The notes: generated by a model not told the origin, from the letters alone. A stretch of 48,165 nucleotides of DNA from Burkholderiaceae bacterium (GCA_947472645.1 CANJBQ010000021.1:1-48165), one strand, 5' to 3'. Counted from the first letter of the stretch, positions 37,485-46,739 are shown. Numbers and translations: made by a program.

Positions 37485-37490
37485 ATTATA
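37485..37490 (-). promoter_or_regulatory. Candidate -10 box of the cox operon
   Basis: On the minus strand a perfect TATAAT lies 42 bases upstream of the ctaC start codon, inside the 109-base spacer that precedes the cluster. The hexamer 17 bases further upstream (ACAATA) is a poor -35, so the promoter may need an activator or the call may be wrong. No other convincing element was seen in 37444-37552. Confidence 0.35.
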
Positions 37491-37552
37491 TTATTGTTTC
37501 GTGATCTTATTGTTCTCCCAATTATTTCTCCGTAACAAAAAGTAAGTAAGCG

Positions 37553-38338
37553 CTATTTTTTATACGTTTTGAGAATCTGCTCTACGGGAACTCTAGTGAC
37601 ACCAAGCTCTTTTTTATTCGCCTTCCATGCATGGCCGTAAACAACTTCAAGTGTTAAGTTCATCTTTGGCAACTTATTTTTGATTTCTTCAAACGATCTT
37701 TTTAATGGTTCTGACACCAGATCAGATTCAGACAAAAGTCCCATTCCATATAAATCACTCATTAATTTGTTACAACTTTCATACTCTAAATTGATATATT
37801 CCATATTCATCACTGGGTCAGCAAACCCTGATTTTAAAAGGATATCCCCGGTATCATGCATATCTGGGCCAACCTTACCACGTTGGGAAAGTAGATCCCA
37901 ATACTCCTTCGCCGTATCGGGCCCTAAGTAATTAAACATGATCAAACCTTGAGTTTGAAGAAGTCGCCCAGCATCAGTAAAAAACGTTGGGTACTCACTC
38001 CTCTCTATATTTAAAGGTCCTGCCCATAGTAAATCTATATCAGTGACTAATTGAATCTCCTTATCTGATAAGTAACCGATTTTCTTTTTTTTCCACGGCA
38101 AGAGATTTTCAAGACTAAATTGAAAACTTGACTGTTTTACTTGGTCTGTCAATAACTTGGCTTGAGGATAGATCCGGTGAAGAAGATTGACGATTTTATC
38201 TTCAAAATTTCCTCTTAAAAAAATTTGCGATGGCCTGATCTTAATAAATGGGAGATTTTCTAACATTCTTTCAGACAATTCTGATGATAGCCAAAGCCAA
38301 AATGTTTGTTTAATTGATTTGAAATAGGGTTTCATCAT
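37553..38338 (-). CDS. BioC-like methyltransferase-fold protein lacking the SAM glycine motif
   Basis: The second half clearly follows the BioC/NDUFAF5 pattern: LLQTQGLIMFNYLGPDTAKE, then VGPDMHDTGDILLKSGFADP, MNMEYINLEYES and a final VVYGHAWK. BioC methylates malonyl-ACP to start biotin synthesis. The SAM-binding glycine loop expected near residue 45 is not recognisable; that region reads FLRGNFEDKIVNLLHRIYP, and DLLWAGPLNIER replaces the usual post-motif segment. The protein is 261 residues and unbroken. It may be an inactive or repurposed homologue. It is divergent from the ComF-like gene with 15 bases between starts; in relatives, as I recall, a BioC gene also neighbours comF. Confidence 0.75.
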   Translation of the reverse strand: MMKPYFKSIKQTFWLWLSSELSERMLENLPFIKIRPSQIFLRGNFEDKIVNLLHRIYPQAKLLTDQVKQSSFQFSLENLLPWKKKKIGYLSDKEIQLVTDIDLLWAGPLNIERSEYPTFFTDAGRLLQTQGLIMFNYLGPDTAKEYWDLLSQRGKVGPDMHDTGDILLKSGFADPVMNMEYINLEYESCNKLMSDLYGMGLLSESDLVSEPLKRSFEEIKNKLPKMNLTLEVVYGHAWKANKKELGVTRVPVEQILKTYKK

Positions 38339-38353
38339 TTATTCTTCAATTTT

Positions 38354-39067
38354 ATGTCTTTTCTATTCACAAAAAATAAACTGACTCGAGCCTTACATGT
38401 ATTACAACCAAGTTGTTGCTCTTTTTGCCATTGCAGACAGGTCAATCCAATCTGCCACAGTTGCTTAAAAAGGCTTAAAGCAGATTCGCACTTCCATCAA
38501 TGCCTCATTTGCGGCAAGCCTAATTTAAGCTGGGTATGTAAGTCTTGTGGCACTGCAGATTGGGCTTTTGATCAAACCGTAGTCTTGGCGAATGAAACTA
38601 GTCGATTGGTGCCTACGGTACATGCTTTTCACCAATATGGTCAAATCACTGAACTGGCGGTCATTCTTTATGCGTGGAAAATGATCAAACTTTCTAGGGT
38701 CGCGCCCGTGGATTTAATCATCCCATTTCCTGAAAATTTAAATATATCGCAATCAAGAGGCTTTTGGTCTGCTCTTGAATTAGCAAAAACTTGGGGTAAG
38801 CTAATTCATTCTCCTTATAACCAGGAATTAATCACCGTGATGTCAAATCCTTTGACCCAAAGGATGAGCCCTGTTATTCATCCTTTTCAAATCAATACTG
38901 AATTAATTTCAACATTTTCTATTACAGATTTTCGAATTGCGATTATTCTGCCTTATATGCAAAGCCCTCACCAATTACATGAAGTGGCAAAGATACTCAA
39001 AAAACATGGTGCTAGATCTGTAATCAATTGGGTGCTCATTCGTAATTCCTCTAAGGAGAATAGGTAA
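38354..39067 (+). CDS. ComF-like protein with zinc fingers but no PRPP motif
   Basis: ComF proteins aid DNA uptake in competent bacteria and have an N-terminal zinc-binding part and a phosphoribosyltransferase fold. Here the cysteine-rich N-terminus (CSFCHCRQVNPICHSC, CLICG, CKSC; residues about 17-60) and the central region (VDLIIPFPENLNISQSRGFW) fit. The expected PRPP loop (a V-DD-V-TTG-T type sequence) is replaced by FRIAIILPYMQSPHQLHEVA, with no acidic pair or TTG. The frame is intact at 237 residues and overlaps trmL by one base. Confidence 0.78.
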   Translation: MSFLFTKNKLTRALHVLQPSCCSFCHCRQVNPICHSCLKRLKADSHFHQCLICGKPNLSWVCKSCGTADWAFDQTVVLANETSRLVPTVHAFHQYGQITELAVILYAWKMIKLSRVAPVDLIIPFPENLNISQSRGFWSALELAKTWGKLIHSPYNQELITVMSNPLTQRMSPVIHPFQINTELISTFSITDFRIAIILPYMQSPHQLHEVAKILKKHGARSVINWVLIRNSSKENR

Positions 39068-39537
39068 TGTTTCATATCGTTTTGGTTCACCCTGAAATAC
39101 CGCCGAATACTGGCAACATTATTCGACTTTGTGCCAATACGGGCTGTACATTACATTTAATTGAGCCTTTAGGTTTTCCTTTAGAAAGCTCTCGCTTAAA
39201 AAGGGCCGGGCTTGATTACCATGAATTTGCCAACTTGCAAGTGTATAAAAATTGGGCGGAATTTATGGAACTCAACATGCCCCAGCCCCATCAGTTGCAT
39301 GCTTTCACTACAAAAACAAATAACTCATTCAAAAAGGCTCAATTTGCAAGTGGTGATTTTTTAGTTTTTGGTTCAGAAACCAGTGGCTTACCACAGGATA
39401 TTCGACAAGCTATTCCAGAAAAACATCATTGGCGATTACCGATGATGCCGCAAAGTCGAAGTCTGAATTTATCTAATACGGTTGCTGTTGTTGCCTATGA
39501 GGCCTGGCGACAACAAGGATTTAAAGATGGCGCTTAA
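39067..39537 (+). CDS. trmL: tRNA (cytidine(34)-2'-O)-methyltransferase
   Basis: SPOUT-family enzyme that 2'-O-methylates the wobble base of tRNA-Leu isoacceptors. The 156-residue protein contains VHPEIPPNTGNIIRLCANTG, the LIEPLGF segment, the trefoil-knot FGSETSGLP and the C-terminal MPQSRSLNLSNTVAVVAYEA. It starts on the last base of the ComF-like gene's stop (TAATG). It converges on gpsA with only three bases between stops. Confidence 0.96.
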   Translation: MFHIVLVHPEIPPNTGNIIRLCANTGCTLHLIEPLGFPLESSRLKRAGLDYHEFANLQVYKNWAEFMELNMPQPHQLHAFTTKTNNSFKKAQFASGDFLVFGSETSGLPQDIRQAIPEKHHWRLPMMPQSRSLNLSNTVAVVAYEAWRQQGFKDGA

Positions 39538-39540
39538 AGT

Positions 39541-40566
39541 TTATTCATGTCGCGGATCACGCGACATGATTTGCTTAACAGCTTCTTGAGGACTAAGGTG
39601 GTCAAATAGGACTGCGCAAACCGTCTCAACAATTGGCATATTGACATGATGCGATTGAGCTAATGCCTTAACAGCTTGAGCGCACCTCACGCCTTCAGCA
39701 ACATGACCTAAATTTTCTAAGATCGAAGTCAAGGATTTTCCTTGGGCCAGTTCTAATCCAACTCGTCGATTACGTGAGAGGTCTCCAGTTGCTGTTAATA
39801 TCAGATCCCCTAACCCTGTAAGACCCATAAACGTCTCTTGATCAGCTCCCATCGCTAAGCCAAGACGTGACATTTCAGCCATGCCGCGCGTGATCAAAGC
39901 AGCTCGAGCATTTAAACCTAAATGAAGTCCATCCACAATCCCAGTAGCGATTGCCAAGATGTTTTTAATGGCTCCGCCAAGTTCAACGCCGACAACATCA
40001 TCTGTTGCATAAATACGCATATTCCCATGATGTAATACTTTTTGAGTAAATTGACATAAATCCATAGACTGACTGGCCACAGTCAAAGCGCAAGGAAGTC
40101 CTTTTGCCACCTCAATTGCAAAACTTGGTCCGGAAAGCACCCCGTAGTTAATTTGATGAGATATGGGTTTGCGTGAAAAAATGTCTGCAATCACTTCGTG
40201 AGGTAAGTTCCCCGAGATAGGGTCAATACCTTTACATAACCAAATCCAATGTAGAGGGAAGCGCCCAAAATCTATAAGTGCACTCACAACTTCTGTAAGT
40301 CCGGAAAAAGGTGTGGCAATAATCAATAAGTGATCAGACTCGTTGGGTTGATGAAAAACCTTACTCCAATCGCTGGTAATCTGCAGATTTTTAGGAAAGC
40401 TAACCCCAGGCAAATAGCGCTTATTTTCTTGCTGAATCTGTAATTCAATCGCGTGTTTCTCTGTTCGAGGACATAGCTGAATGTCTGTGTGCTCTGGATG
40501 CGATTTAGCAACGTGCAAAGCTACTGCTGTTCCCCAAGAACCTGCTCCGATAACAGTTACTTTCAT
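39541..40566 (-). CDS. gpsA: Glycerol-3-phosphate dehydrogenase [NAD(P)+]
   Basis: Makes sn-glycerol-3-phosphate for phospholipid synthesis. The dinucleotide-binding motif VIGAGSWGTAVA is at 4-15. GVLSGPSFAIEVAKGLP, GVELGGAIKNILAIATGI (catalytic Lys), NARAALITRGMAEM and GLTGLGDLILT are all present. 341 residues. It is the last gene of a rhodanese-grxC-secB-gpsA run, an order common in betaproteobacteria as I recall it. Confidence 0.98.
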   Translation of the reverse strand: MKVTVIGAGSWGTAVALHVAKSHPEHTDIQLCPRTEKHAIELQIQQENKRYLPGVSFPKNLQITSDWSKVFHQPNESDHLLIIATPFSGLTEVVSALIDFGRFPLHWIWLCKGIDPISGNLPHEVIADIFSRKPISHQINYGVLSGPSFAIEVAKGLPCALTVASQSMDLCQFTQKVLHHGNMRIYATDDVVGVELGGAIKNILAIATGIVDGLHLGLNARAALITRGMAEMSRLGLAMGADQETFMGLTGLGDLILTATGDLSRNRRVGLELAQGKSLTSILENLGHVAEGVRCAQAVKALAQSHHVNMPIVETVCAVLFDHLSPQEAVKQIMSRDPRHE

Positions 40567-40585
40567 GGGGGAAATATCATCCGGC

Positions 40586-41077
40586 CTAATGAGGCAGGAT
40601 GATTCCTGAACCAGTCCCTTGATCAGCAGGCTTCATTTTTTCCTCATAAAGCTGATGAAAATTAATTTCTGCCAAATGAATTGGTTGGAATCCAGCCCGA
40701 CCAATTAGATCAGCAATATTCGCTCTTAAATACGGATAAATAATACTTGGGCAGGCAATGGCCAACATGGGCTCAATTTGTTCCGCTGGAATATTTTTGA
40801 GTTCAAAAATACCCGCTTGTTGAGCTTCAACTAAAAATAGAACTTTATCCTCTACTTTGGTTGTTATATTGCCAACAACAATCACTTCATACAAACTATC
40901 ATTTAACTGACCGTATTGAATATCTACTTGAATCTGGACCGATGGTTCTCCAGGCGTTAGAAAAATAGCCGGGGCATTTGGTTGCTCTAATGAAATATCT
41001 TTTAAATACAACCGTTGTATTTGAAAGACTGGATTAGTAGCATCATTCTGTGCGATGTTTGGGTTATTTTCAGACAT
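40586..41077 (-). CDS. secB: Protein-export chaperone SecB
   Basis: Cytosolic tetrameric chaperone that hands unfolded preproteins to SecA. The 163-residue protein shows [19 protein letters not shown], the [15 protein letters not shown] segment and the hallmark [20 protein letters not shown] followed by [12 protein letters not shown]. The N- and C-terminal tails are short and polar. It lies 25 bases after grxC and 19 bases before gpsA. Confidence 0.98.
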   Translation of the reverse strand: MSENNPNIAQNDATNPVFQIQRLYLKDISLEQPNAPAIFLTPGEPSVQIQVDIQYGQLNDSLYEVIVVGNITTKVEDKVLFLVEAQQAGIFELKNIPAEQIEPMLAIACPSIIYPYLRANIADLIGRAGFQPIHLAEINFHQLYEEKMKPADQGTGSGIILPH

Positions 41078-41102
41078 TCAAATTTCCATTTAATTTAATT
41101 AC

Positions 41103-41360
41103 TTAAGCTTGGAGAAGTGGCTCTAATTTGCCGGCTTTATCCAAAGCAGCTAGATCATCAAAGCCGCCGACATGGACATCCCCAATATAAATTTGTGGCA
41201 CCGTTCTTCTTCCGGTACGAGCCATCATCTCGTCACGCTTTACAGGATCAGCGTCAATCAATACTTTTTCAATTTCTGTGATGCCCTTGGTTGCCAATAA
41301 CTTTTCGGCCATCCTACAATAGGGACACACTTGGGTACTATACATAAGAACTTGTGGCAT
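41103..41360 (-). CDS. grxC: Glutaredoxin 3
   Basis: Glutathione-dependent dithiol glutaredoxin, 85 residues. The active site is Cys12-Pro-Tyr-Cys15 (STQVCPYCRMAEKLL). The cis-Pro region TVPQIYIGDVHVGGFDDL binds glutathione. It sits between the rhodanese and secB. Reduced glutathione would come from the gshA-gshB pair at the right end of the window. Confidence 0.96.
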   Translation of the reverse strand: MPQVLMYSTQVCPYCRMAEKLLATKGITEIEKVLIDADPVKRDEMMARTGRRTVPQIYIGDVHVGGFDDLAALDKAGKLEPLLQA

Positions 41361-41371
41361 ATTTTCTCCAA

Positions 41372-41788
41372 TTACTTAACTAAAGGTAATCCTGCTAAAT
41401 TCCAGCCTTTGATGCCACCCTCTAAACAGACAACATCGGCAAAGCCTTCCTTTTGAACCCGGCCAACGACTGATGAGGATTTTGATCCGTTATCACACAC
41501 GAGGATAACTGGAGAAGCCTTATCCAGTTTGAGGCCAGCAAGATTTGCCATCAAATCCTCAGCGGCAACATGCCTTGCTCTGGCAATATGGCCAGATTGA
41601 AAGTCTTGAATTTGACGAATGTCTATAATATTGGCTTTATTGCGGTTAATTAATTGCGTTGCAATTGCCGGTGAAACCCCAGCTTTTCCTTGTATTAAGG
41701 CCTGTAAATGAGGCGTTAATAAGATTGAGCCACTCACGAGCATCAAAGCAAGTAAGATAAGATTGTTTGTATTTGATATGAATTCCAT
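41372..41788 (-). CDS. Membrane-anchored rhodanese-like protein
   Basis: Single rhodanese domain of 138 residues behind an N-terminal membrane helix (about 9-27). The presumptive active-site Cys98 is in ILVCDNGSKSSSV. The domain starts at about 38 (ATQLINRNKANIIDIR) and ends with the GFADVVCLEGGIKGW pattern. Sulfurtransferase activity is likely but the acceptor is unknown. It heads the grxC-secB-gpsA run and is divergent from gpmA with 22 bases between starts. Confidence 0.92.
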   Translation of the reverse strand: MEFISNTNNLILLALMLVSGSILLTPHLQALIQGKAGVSPAIATQLINRNKANIIDIRQIQDFQSGHIARARHVAAEDLMANLAGLKLDKASPVILVCDNGSKSSSVVGRVQKEGFADVVCLEGGIKGWNLAGLPLVK

Positions 41789-41810
41789 TTAACAATTATA
41801 GAATGATGTT

Positions 41811-42500
41811 ATGAAAGAGCTAGTTCTTATTCGACATGGTGAATCTGTCTGGAATCTCGAAAATCGATTTACTGGGTGGGTAGACGTTGATTTAACCCCT
41901 AAGGGGATTGAACAAGCGATTCAAGCCGGTCAAAAATTAAAGCTGCATGGCTATGCTTTTGATATCGCTTATACCTCAGTTTTAAAAAGGGCTATCAAGA
42001 CTTTATGGCATGTGCAGGAGCAAATGGATCTCATGTGGATCCCAACTGTTCATAGTTGGCGTCTTAATGAGCGTCATTATGGCGCTCTCTCTGGACTTAA
42101 TAAGGCTGAAACCGCTGAAAAATACGGTGCGGAACAAGTACATATTTGGCGACGCTCATATGACGTTCCTCCACCCCTACTGGATATAGACGACCCCAGA
42201 AACTCCAATTTAGATCCAAGATATGCCAAACTAAAGCCCGAAGAAATACCTCGCGGGGAGTGTCTTAAAGACAATGTTCAAAGGGTTTTGCCATTATGGA
42301 ACGATTCCATCGCTCCGGCCTTAAAATCCAATAAGAAGATTGTCATAGCAGCGCATGGTAATAGCATCCGCTCTTTGGTCAAGTATTTAGACCAGGTTTC
42401 TGACTCTGACATTATGGAAATTAATATTCCTAACGGTCAACCACTGGTTTATGAATTAGATGATAATCTTAAGCCTATCCGCCACTTCTATTTGGACTAA
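41811..42500 (+). CDS. gpmA: 2,3-bisphosphoglycerate-dependent phosphoglycerate mutase
   Basis: Interconverts 3- and 2-phosphoglycerate in glycolysis and gluconeogenesis. The phospho-histidine is His9 in [10 protein letters not shown]; also seen are [31 protein letters not shown] (catalytic Glu region) and the second His in [11 protein letters not shown]. The 229-residue length is that of the dPGM family. It is followed three bases later by the S41 protease gene. Confidence 0.98.
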   Translation: MKELVLIRHGESVWNLENRFTGWVDVDLTPKGIEQAIQAGQKLKLHGYAFDIAYTSVLKRAIKTLWHVQEQMDLMWIPTVHSWRLNERHYGALSGLNKAETAEKYGAEQVHIWRRSYDVPPPLLDIDDPRNSNLDPRYAKLKPEEIPRGECLKDNVQRVLPLWNDSIAPALKSNKKIVIAAHGNSIRSLVKYLDQVSDSDIMEINIPNGQPLVYELDDNLKPIRHFYLD

Positions 42501-42503
42501 ATC

Positions 42504-43937
42504 ATGCGTCAACTTTTCAAAAATATTCTTTGGGTTTCATTTGGGGTTGTTTTCGGAGTTGTCATCACTTGGCAGCTTTCTGCAACAGCTCAACAAACAG
42601 CGGTCCTTCCTCTGGACGAATTGCGGCTATTTTCGACGGTTTTTGGCAGTATAAAGCGTGATTATGTTGAGCCTATTGATGATAAAAAACTGATTACTGA
42701 TGCCGTCAAGGGCATGGTGAGCAGTCTTGATCCGCATTCAGCCTTCTTAGATACTAAAGAATTTTCTGATATGCAGGAGCAAACACAAGGGAAATTTGCG
42801 GGTCTAGGTATTGAAATTTCCTCCGAGGATGGTCTAGTCAAAGTGATGAATCCTATTGAAGACACGCCAGCTGCTAAAGCTGGTTTATTATCAGGCGATT
42901 TAATTACGCGTTTAGATGATAAGCCAGTACGTGGGATGACCTTAGATCAATCCGTTCGGAAAATGCGCGGTTTGCCAGGTACAAAAATCACCTTAACGAT
43001 TTATAGAAAGTCTGAAGAGCGAACTTTCCCAGTAACAATTACTCGAGCTGAAATTAAAGTCCAATCTGTCAAAACTAAGCAATTAGATAACGATTTACTC
43101 TGGGTTCGTATTACTAGTTTTCAAGAAAGAACGGTGCCTGATCTCGCTAAAAAACTAACGGATGCCTATAAAACAAATCCAAATCTACGTGGCGTTATTC
43201 TGGATCTTCGAAATAATGGTGGTGGAATCTTGCAAGGCGCTGTAGGTGTTAGTGCTGCCTTCTTACCTACCGGAGCGATCGTTGTATCTACCAAAGGTCA
43301 AGGTAAGAATAGTCAACAAATTTTTAAGGCTGAACCAGGAAACTATCAATTATCTGAGTCTGGAGATCCATTAGCTGGTTTACCTGAGGCCTTCAAAAAG
43401 CTTCCGTTAGTTGTTCTTACCAACGCGTATTCAGCATCTGCCTCAGAGATTGTTTCTGGCGCATTGCAAGACTATAAACGTGGCACGATTATGGGTAAAA
43501 CAACTTTTGGTAAAGGCTCTGTACAAACAGTTCGCCAAATCACAAGCGATACCGCATTGAAAATAACAACTGCGTACTACTACACTCCCAGTGGGAAATC
43601 GATTCAAGCATATGGCATTAAACCAGATATCGCGGTTGATCAAAATGCCGAAGGTGACCCTAATGATGTATTAATTTCTCGAGAAGTTGATAATGAGAAT
43701 CATCTTAAAAATAAACAAAAGGCTGAAGATGCATTAATCTCCGATCGCGAGAAACGCCGTATGGAAGAGCTGCAGATCTTAGAAGAAAAAAATGCAAAGA
43801 TGACGCCGGAAGAAAGGGTAATTGAAAAAAATAAAAGGCCACCAGAGTTTGGGTCTGCTGAAGATTTTATGTTAACCCAAGCTAAAGCCCATCTCCTAGG
43901 GCAGGCTGTGGTCCGTTCTAAATCCAAAATAGAATAA
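42504..43937 (+). CDS. Carboxy-terminal processing peptidase (S41A, CtpA-like)
   Basis: Periplasmic serine protease, 477 residues. N-terminal membrane/signal segment at about 9-28, PDZ domain at about 95-170 (GLGIEISSEDGLVKVMNPIE, AGLLSGDLITRLDD), then the S41 catalytic domain. Ser312 in NAYSASASEI and Lys337 in TTFGKGSVQ, 25 residues apart, form the expected Ser/Lys dyad. The Lys/Glu-rich tail (about 395-450) is a likely coiled region. In E. coli the related Prc trims penicillin-binding protein 3; the substrate here is unknown. Confidence 0.94.
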   Translation: MRQLFKNILWVSFGVVFGVVITWQLSATAQQTAVLPLDELRLFSTVFGSIKRDYVEPIDDKKLITDAVKGMVSSLDPHSAFLDTKEFSDMQEQTQGKFAGLGIEISSEDGLVKVMNPIEDTPAAKAGLLSGDLITRLDDKPVRGMTLDQSVRKMRGLPGTKITLTIYRKSEERTFPVTITRAEIKVQSVKTKQLDNDLLWVRITSFQERTVPDLAKKLTDAYKTNPNLRGVILDLRNNGGGILQGAVGVSAAFLPTGAIVVSTKGQGKNSQQIFKAEPGNYQLSESGDPLAGLPEAFKKLPLVVLTNAYSASASEIVSGALQDYKRGTIMGKTTFGKGSVQTVRQITSDTALKITTAYYYTPSGKSIQAYGIKPDIAVDQNAEGDPNDVLISREVDNENHLKNKQKAEDALISDREKRRMEELQILEEKNAKMTPEERVIEKNKRPPEFGSAEDFMLTQAKAHLLGQAVVRSKSKIE

Positions 43938-43954
43938 GGAATGCTTATCCTGCA

Positions 43955-44704
43955 ATGGAAGATCATGAGCTCCTCAGGTATTCACGACATATCCTACTTG
44001 ATGAGATTGGCATAGAGGGTCAGCAACGACTCTCTAACTCGCATGTTCTTCTTATTGGTGCTGGTGGTTTAGGCTCAGCGTGCGCTCCGTACCTAGTCGC
44101 CGCAGGAATTGGTCATCTCACCATGATTGACCACGATCAAGTTGACCTGACAAATCTTCAACGACAAATCATTCATAACACCGAGTCGGTTGGCCAACCA
44201 AAGGTTGCCTCCGCAAAAAAAATGCTGGAACACCTCAATCCAGGAGTCAAAATTACGGCTATCGAGGCACATGCAGATGATTCACGATTGGCGACGATTA
44301 TTCCGAACGTCGATGTTGTCGTTGACTGTACAGATAATTTTAAAACCCGTCACCTCATTAATCGGCAATGCGTAGCGTTTAAAAAACCGTTGGTTTCAGG
44401 AGCGGCAATTCAATTTGATGGTCAAGTCAGTATCTTTGATCAAAGAAATCCTTTATCAGCTTGTTATGCGTGTCTATTCCCTGAAGATGAAGAGTTTGAG
44501 GAAGCTAAATGCTCCACAATGGGAGTGTTCTCACCCCTAGTGGGTGTTATTGGTTCAATACAAGCGGCGCAGGTACTACAAATGATCGCTCAGTTTGGTG
44601 AGCCACTGACTGGTCGACTCCTTATTTGGGATGCTAAAGATACAAGCATGACACAAATTAAACTTCATAAAAATCACGCCTGTAAAGTCTGCCAATCCAT
44701 TTAG
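43955..44704 (+). CDS. HesA/MoeB/ThiF family adenylyltransferase
   Basis: Activates the C-terminal glycine of a ubiquitin-like sulfur carrier (MoaD or ThiS) by adenylation. ATP-binding GAGGLGS is at 35-41, with NLQRQIIH and the metal-binding Asp in VDCTDNFKTRHL. The zinc cysteines are Cys170/Cys173 (CYAC) and Cys243/Cys246 (CKVC); Cys186 (CSTMG) is the ThiF-type catalytic cysteine. Whether it serves molybdopterin or thiamine cannot be decided here because no carrier gene is nearby. Its last four bases overlap the convergent ptsI. Confidence 0.93.
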   Translation: MEDHELLRYSRHILLDEIGIEGQQRLSNSHVLLIGAGGLGSACAPYLVAAGIGHLTMIDHDQVDLTNLQRQIIHNTESVGQPKVASAKKMLEHLNPGVKITAIEAHADDSRLATIIPNVDVVVDCTDNFKTRHLINRQCVAFKKPLVSGAAIQFDGQVSIFDQRNPLSACYACLFPEDEEFEEAKCSTMGVFSPLVGVIGSIQAAQVLQMIAQFGEPLTGRLLIWDAKDTSMTQIKLHKNHACKVCQSI

Positions 44705-46452
44705 ACTTTTGTTAGGTCCTCAATCAGTTTCGCTTGGATATGAGGCTCAAAACTTGTCAGTATCCCCATTAAGTGATTTTTTAATTTACTCATATCTGCA
44801 GTCAATAACTCTCGCTTGACCATTAATAATTGACTTGCGTGCATTGAAAAGTCTTTTAATCCCATTGCGATTAATAACCTCGTGAGAGTTGCATCTCCAG
44901 CCATCTCTCCACAGATCGACACTGATTTACCCGCTTCTTGGCAATCATAAATTACCTTATAAATCATGCTTAATACTGCTGGGTGTAATGGATCATATAA
45001 ATGCGCAACGGAGGAATCTGCTCGATCAATACCTAATGTGTACTGAATCAAATCATTAGTTCCAATCGATAAAAAATCAAAATATTTTAAAAATACAGGT
45101 AGGATAAATACTGCCGCAGGTAATTCAATCATTGCCCCAATTTGTATATTAGGGTTATATGCAACCCCTCTATCTTCAAGTTGCTGTTTGGCCAACTTAA
45201 TGAATTCAAAAGTCTGCTCAATTTCTTTAACCTGCGTTAGCATTGGAATTAATATTTGGGCTTTACCATGCGCAGAAGCTCTTAGAATTGCTCTTAACTG
45301 TTCCAAAAAGATATCTGGCTCAGTGAGAGACCATCGAATACCACGCAAACCTAATGGTGAAATATCTGAGGTAATCGTTTTTAAATCCGAATCTAGATTT
45401 TTATCTGCGCCAATATCAATGGTTCGAATATTAACGATCATTCCATGCATAGCAACTACAGTTTTAAAGTAGGCTTGGTACTGCTCTTCTTCACCAGGAA
45501 TGCCATCTTGGCGATTCATGAATAAGAACTCTGAGCGAAATAAACCAATCCCCAAAGCGCCACTTTTTAATGCTTCCGAAGCGTCTTCTGGCATTTCAAT
45601 ATTAGCCATCAGATTAATTTTTTGACCATCTAAGGTTTTTGTAGGGGTATGTTTTAAAAGTTGTAACTTATTTTTTGCCAGCCGAAGCTCTGCTTGACGA
45701 TGTCGGTACTCCTCTAAAATAATGGCTGGGGGGTTAACGATCACAATGCCTCGATCACCATCCACAATTAACCAATCATCTTGTTTAATTAAACTAGATG
45801 CATTTTTTACCCCAACGGCCGCTGGAATATCTAAACTTCTAGCAACGATTGCTGTGTGAGAATTTTTGCCACCTAAATCGGTTACAAAAGCACAAAAGTT
45901 CAGCTCCTTAAAGCGGAGCATGTCATGTGGGGCGATATCTTGAGCAACAATAATGACCTCAGAATTTTCCCGGTCTACCTTTTTTTGTAAATGATGATCT
46001 TCTGTATGACTAGTTCCTTTTAAGGCAACGAGTACACGCTCTATAACCTGTCTAAAATCTGCTCCGCGTTCTTTTAAGTAAGGGTCTTCAATATTTTCAA
46101 ATGTCTCAAGTAACTCATCAAGAACCGTTGTTAAAGACCAAGCAGCATTAAAGCGTCTCTTTTTAACCAACTCAATAGCTTTGTTTTGTAAATCAGGGTC
46201 ATTTAAGATGAGGTAATGAACATCTAGAAAAACAGCCATTTCTTCTGGGGCGTTCTCAGGTAAGTCTTTTTTTAAATCAACAAGTTCTTTTTTGGCAACC
46301 TGAAAAGCTGCAATGAGTCTTTTTAGTTCAAGCCCCTCATCCTCAGGAAGAATAAAGTGATGATCTACCTCTAAAGAAGCCGATGAAATAGTGAGGGCCT
46401 GACCGATTGCAACACCATTGGATACTGATAACCCGTAAATTGCAAAAGTCAC
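44701..46452 (-). CDS. ptsI: Phosphoenolpyruvate-protein phosphotransferase (PTS enzyme I)
   Basis: Transfers phosphate from PEP to HPr. 583 residues. The HPr-binding helical domain is followed by phospho-His199 in GGKNSHTAIVARS and the PEP-binding barrel with GLFRSEFLFMNR, FLSIGTNDLIQYTLGIDR and SICGEMAGD (catalytic Cys). No GAF domain precedes it, so this is the general EI rather than EI-Ntr. It starts immediately after the ptsH stop. No EIIB or EIIC is visible in the window, suggesting regulatory use. Confidence 0.97.
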   Translation of the reverse strand: MTFAIYGLSVSNGVAIGQALTISSASLEVDHHFILPEDEGLELKRLIAAFQVAKKELVDLKKDLPENAPEEMAVFLDVHYLILNDPDLQNKAIELVKKRRFNAAWSLTTVLDELLETFENIEDPYLKERGADFRQVIERVLVALKGTSHTEDHHLQKKVDRENSEVIIVAQDIAPHDMLRFKELNFCAFVTDLGGKNSHTAIVARSLDIPAAVGVKNASSLIKQDDWLIVDGDRGIVIVNPPAIILEEYRHRQAELRLAKNKLQLLKHTPTKTLDGQKINLMANIEMPEDASEALKSGALGIGLFRSEFLFMNRQDGIPGEEEQYQAYFKTVVAMHGMIVNIRTIDIGADKNLDSDLKTITSDISPLGLRGIRWSLTEPDIFLEQLRAILRASAHGKAQILIPMLTQVKEIEQTFEFIKLAKQQLEDRGVAYNPNIQIGAMIELPAAVFILPVFLKYFDFLSIGTNDLIQYTLGIDRADSSVAHLYDPLHPAVLSMIYKVIYDCQEAGKSVSICGEMAGDATLTRLLIAMGLKDFSMHASQLLMVKRELLTADMSKLKNHLMGILTSFEPHIQAKLIEDLTKV

Positions 46453-46722
46453 TTATTCCCCTTCTCCAAAGCGATCATTGATTAATGCCACAATGGCATC
46501 AAAAGCTTCTTGTTCTCGATCGCCGCTTGTTTCTAAAATAACCTCTGAGCCGATTCCCGCAGCAAGCATCATCACTCCCATAATACTTTTTGCATTAATT
46601 TTCCTACCCTTACGCTCTAGGCTCACTTCGCATGGGAACTGGCTTGCAAGTTGAGTCAACTTCGCAGACGCCCTTGCATGGAGTCCAAGCTTATTGATAA
46701 TCGTTATTTGAATAGATGGCAT
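46453..46722 (-). CDS. ptsH: Phosphocarrier protein HPr
   Basis: Small phosphocarrier, 89 residues, with both regulatory sites: His15 in KLGLHARASAKL (phosphorylated by EI) and Ser46 in NAKSIMGVMMLAAG (the target of HPr kinase, encoded at 13705-14682). The Lys/Arg-rich turn before Ser46 (ERKGRKIN) differs from low-GC HPr, as is usual in proteobacteria. It sits 17 bases after the EIIA gene and abuts ptsI. Confidence 0.97.
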   Translation of the reverse strand: MPSIQITIINKLGLHARASAKLTQLASQFPCEVSLERKGRKINAKSIMGVMMLAAGIGSEVILETSGDREQEAFDAIVALINDRFGEGE

Positions 46723-46739
46723 AGAACATTGATGGTGGA

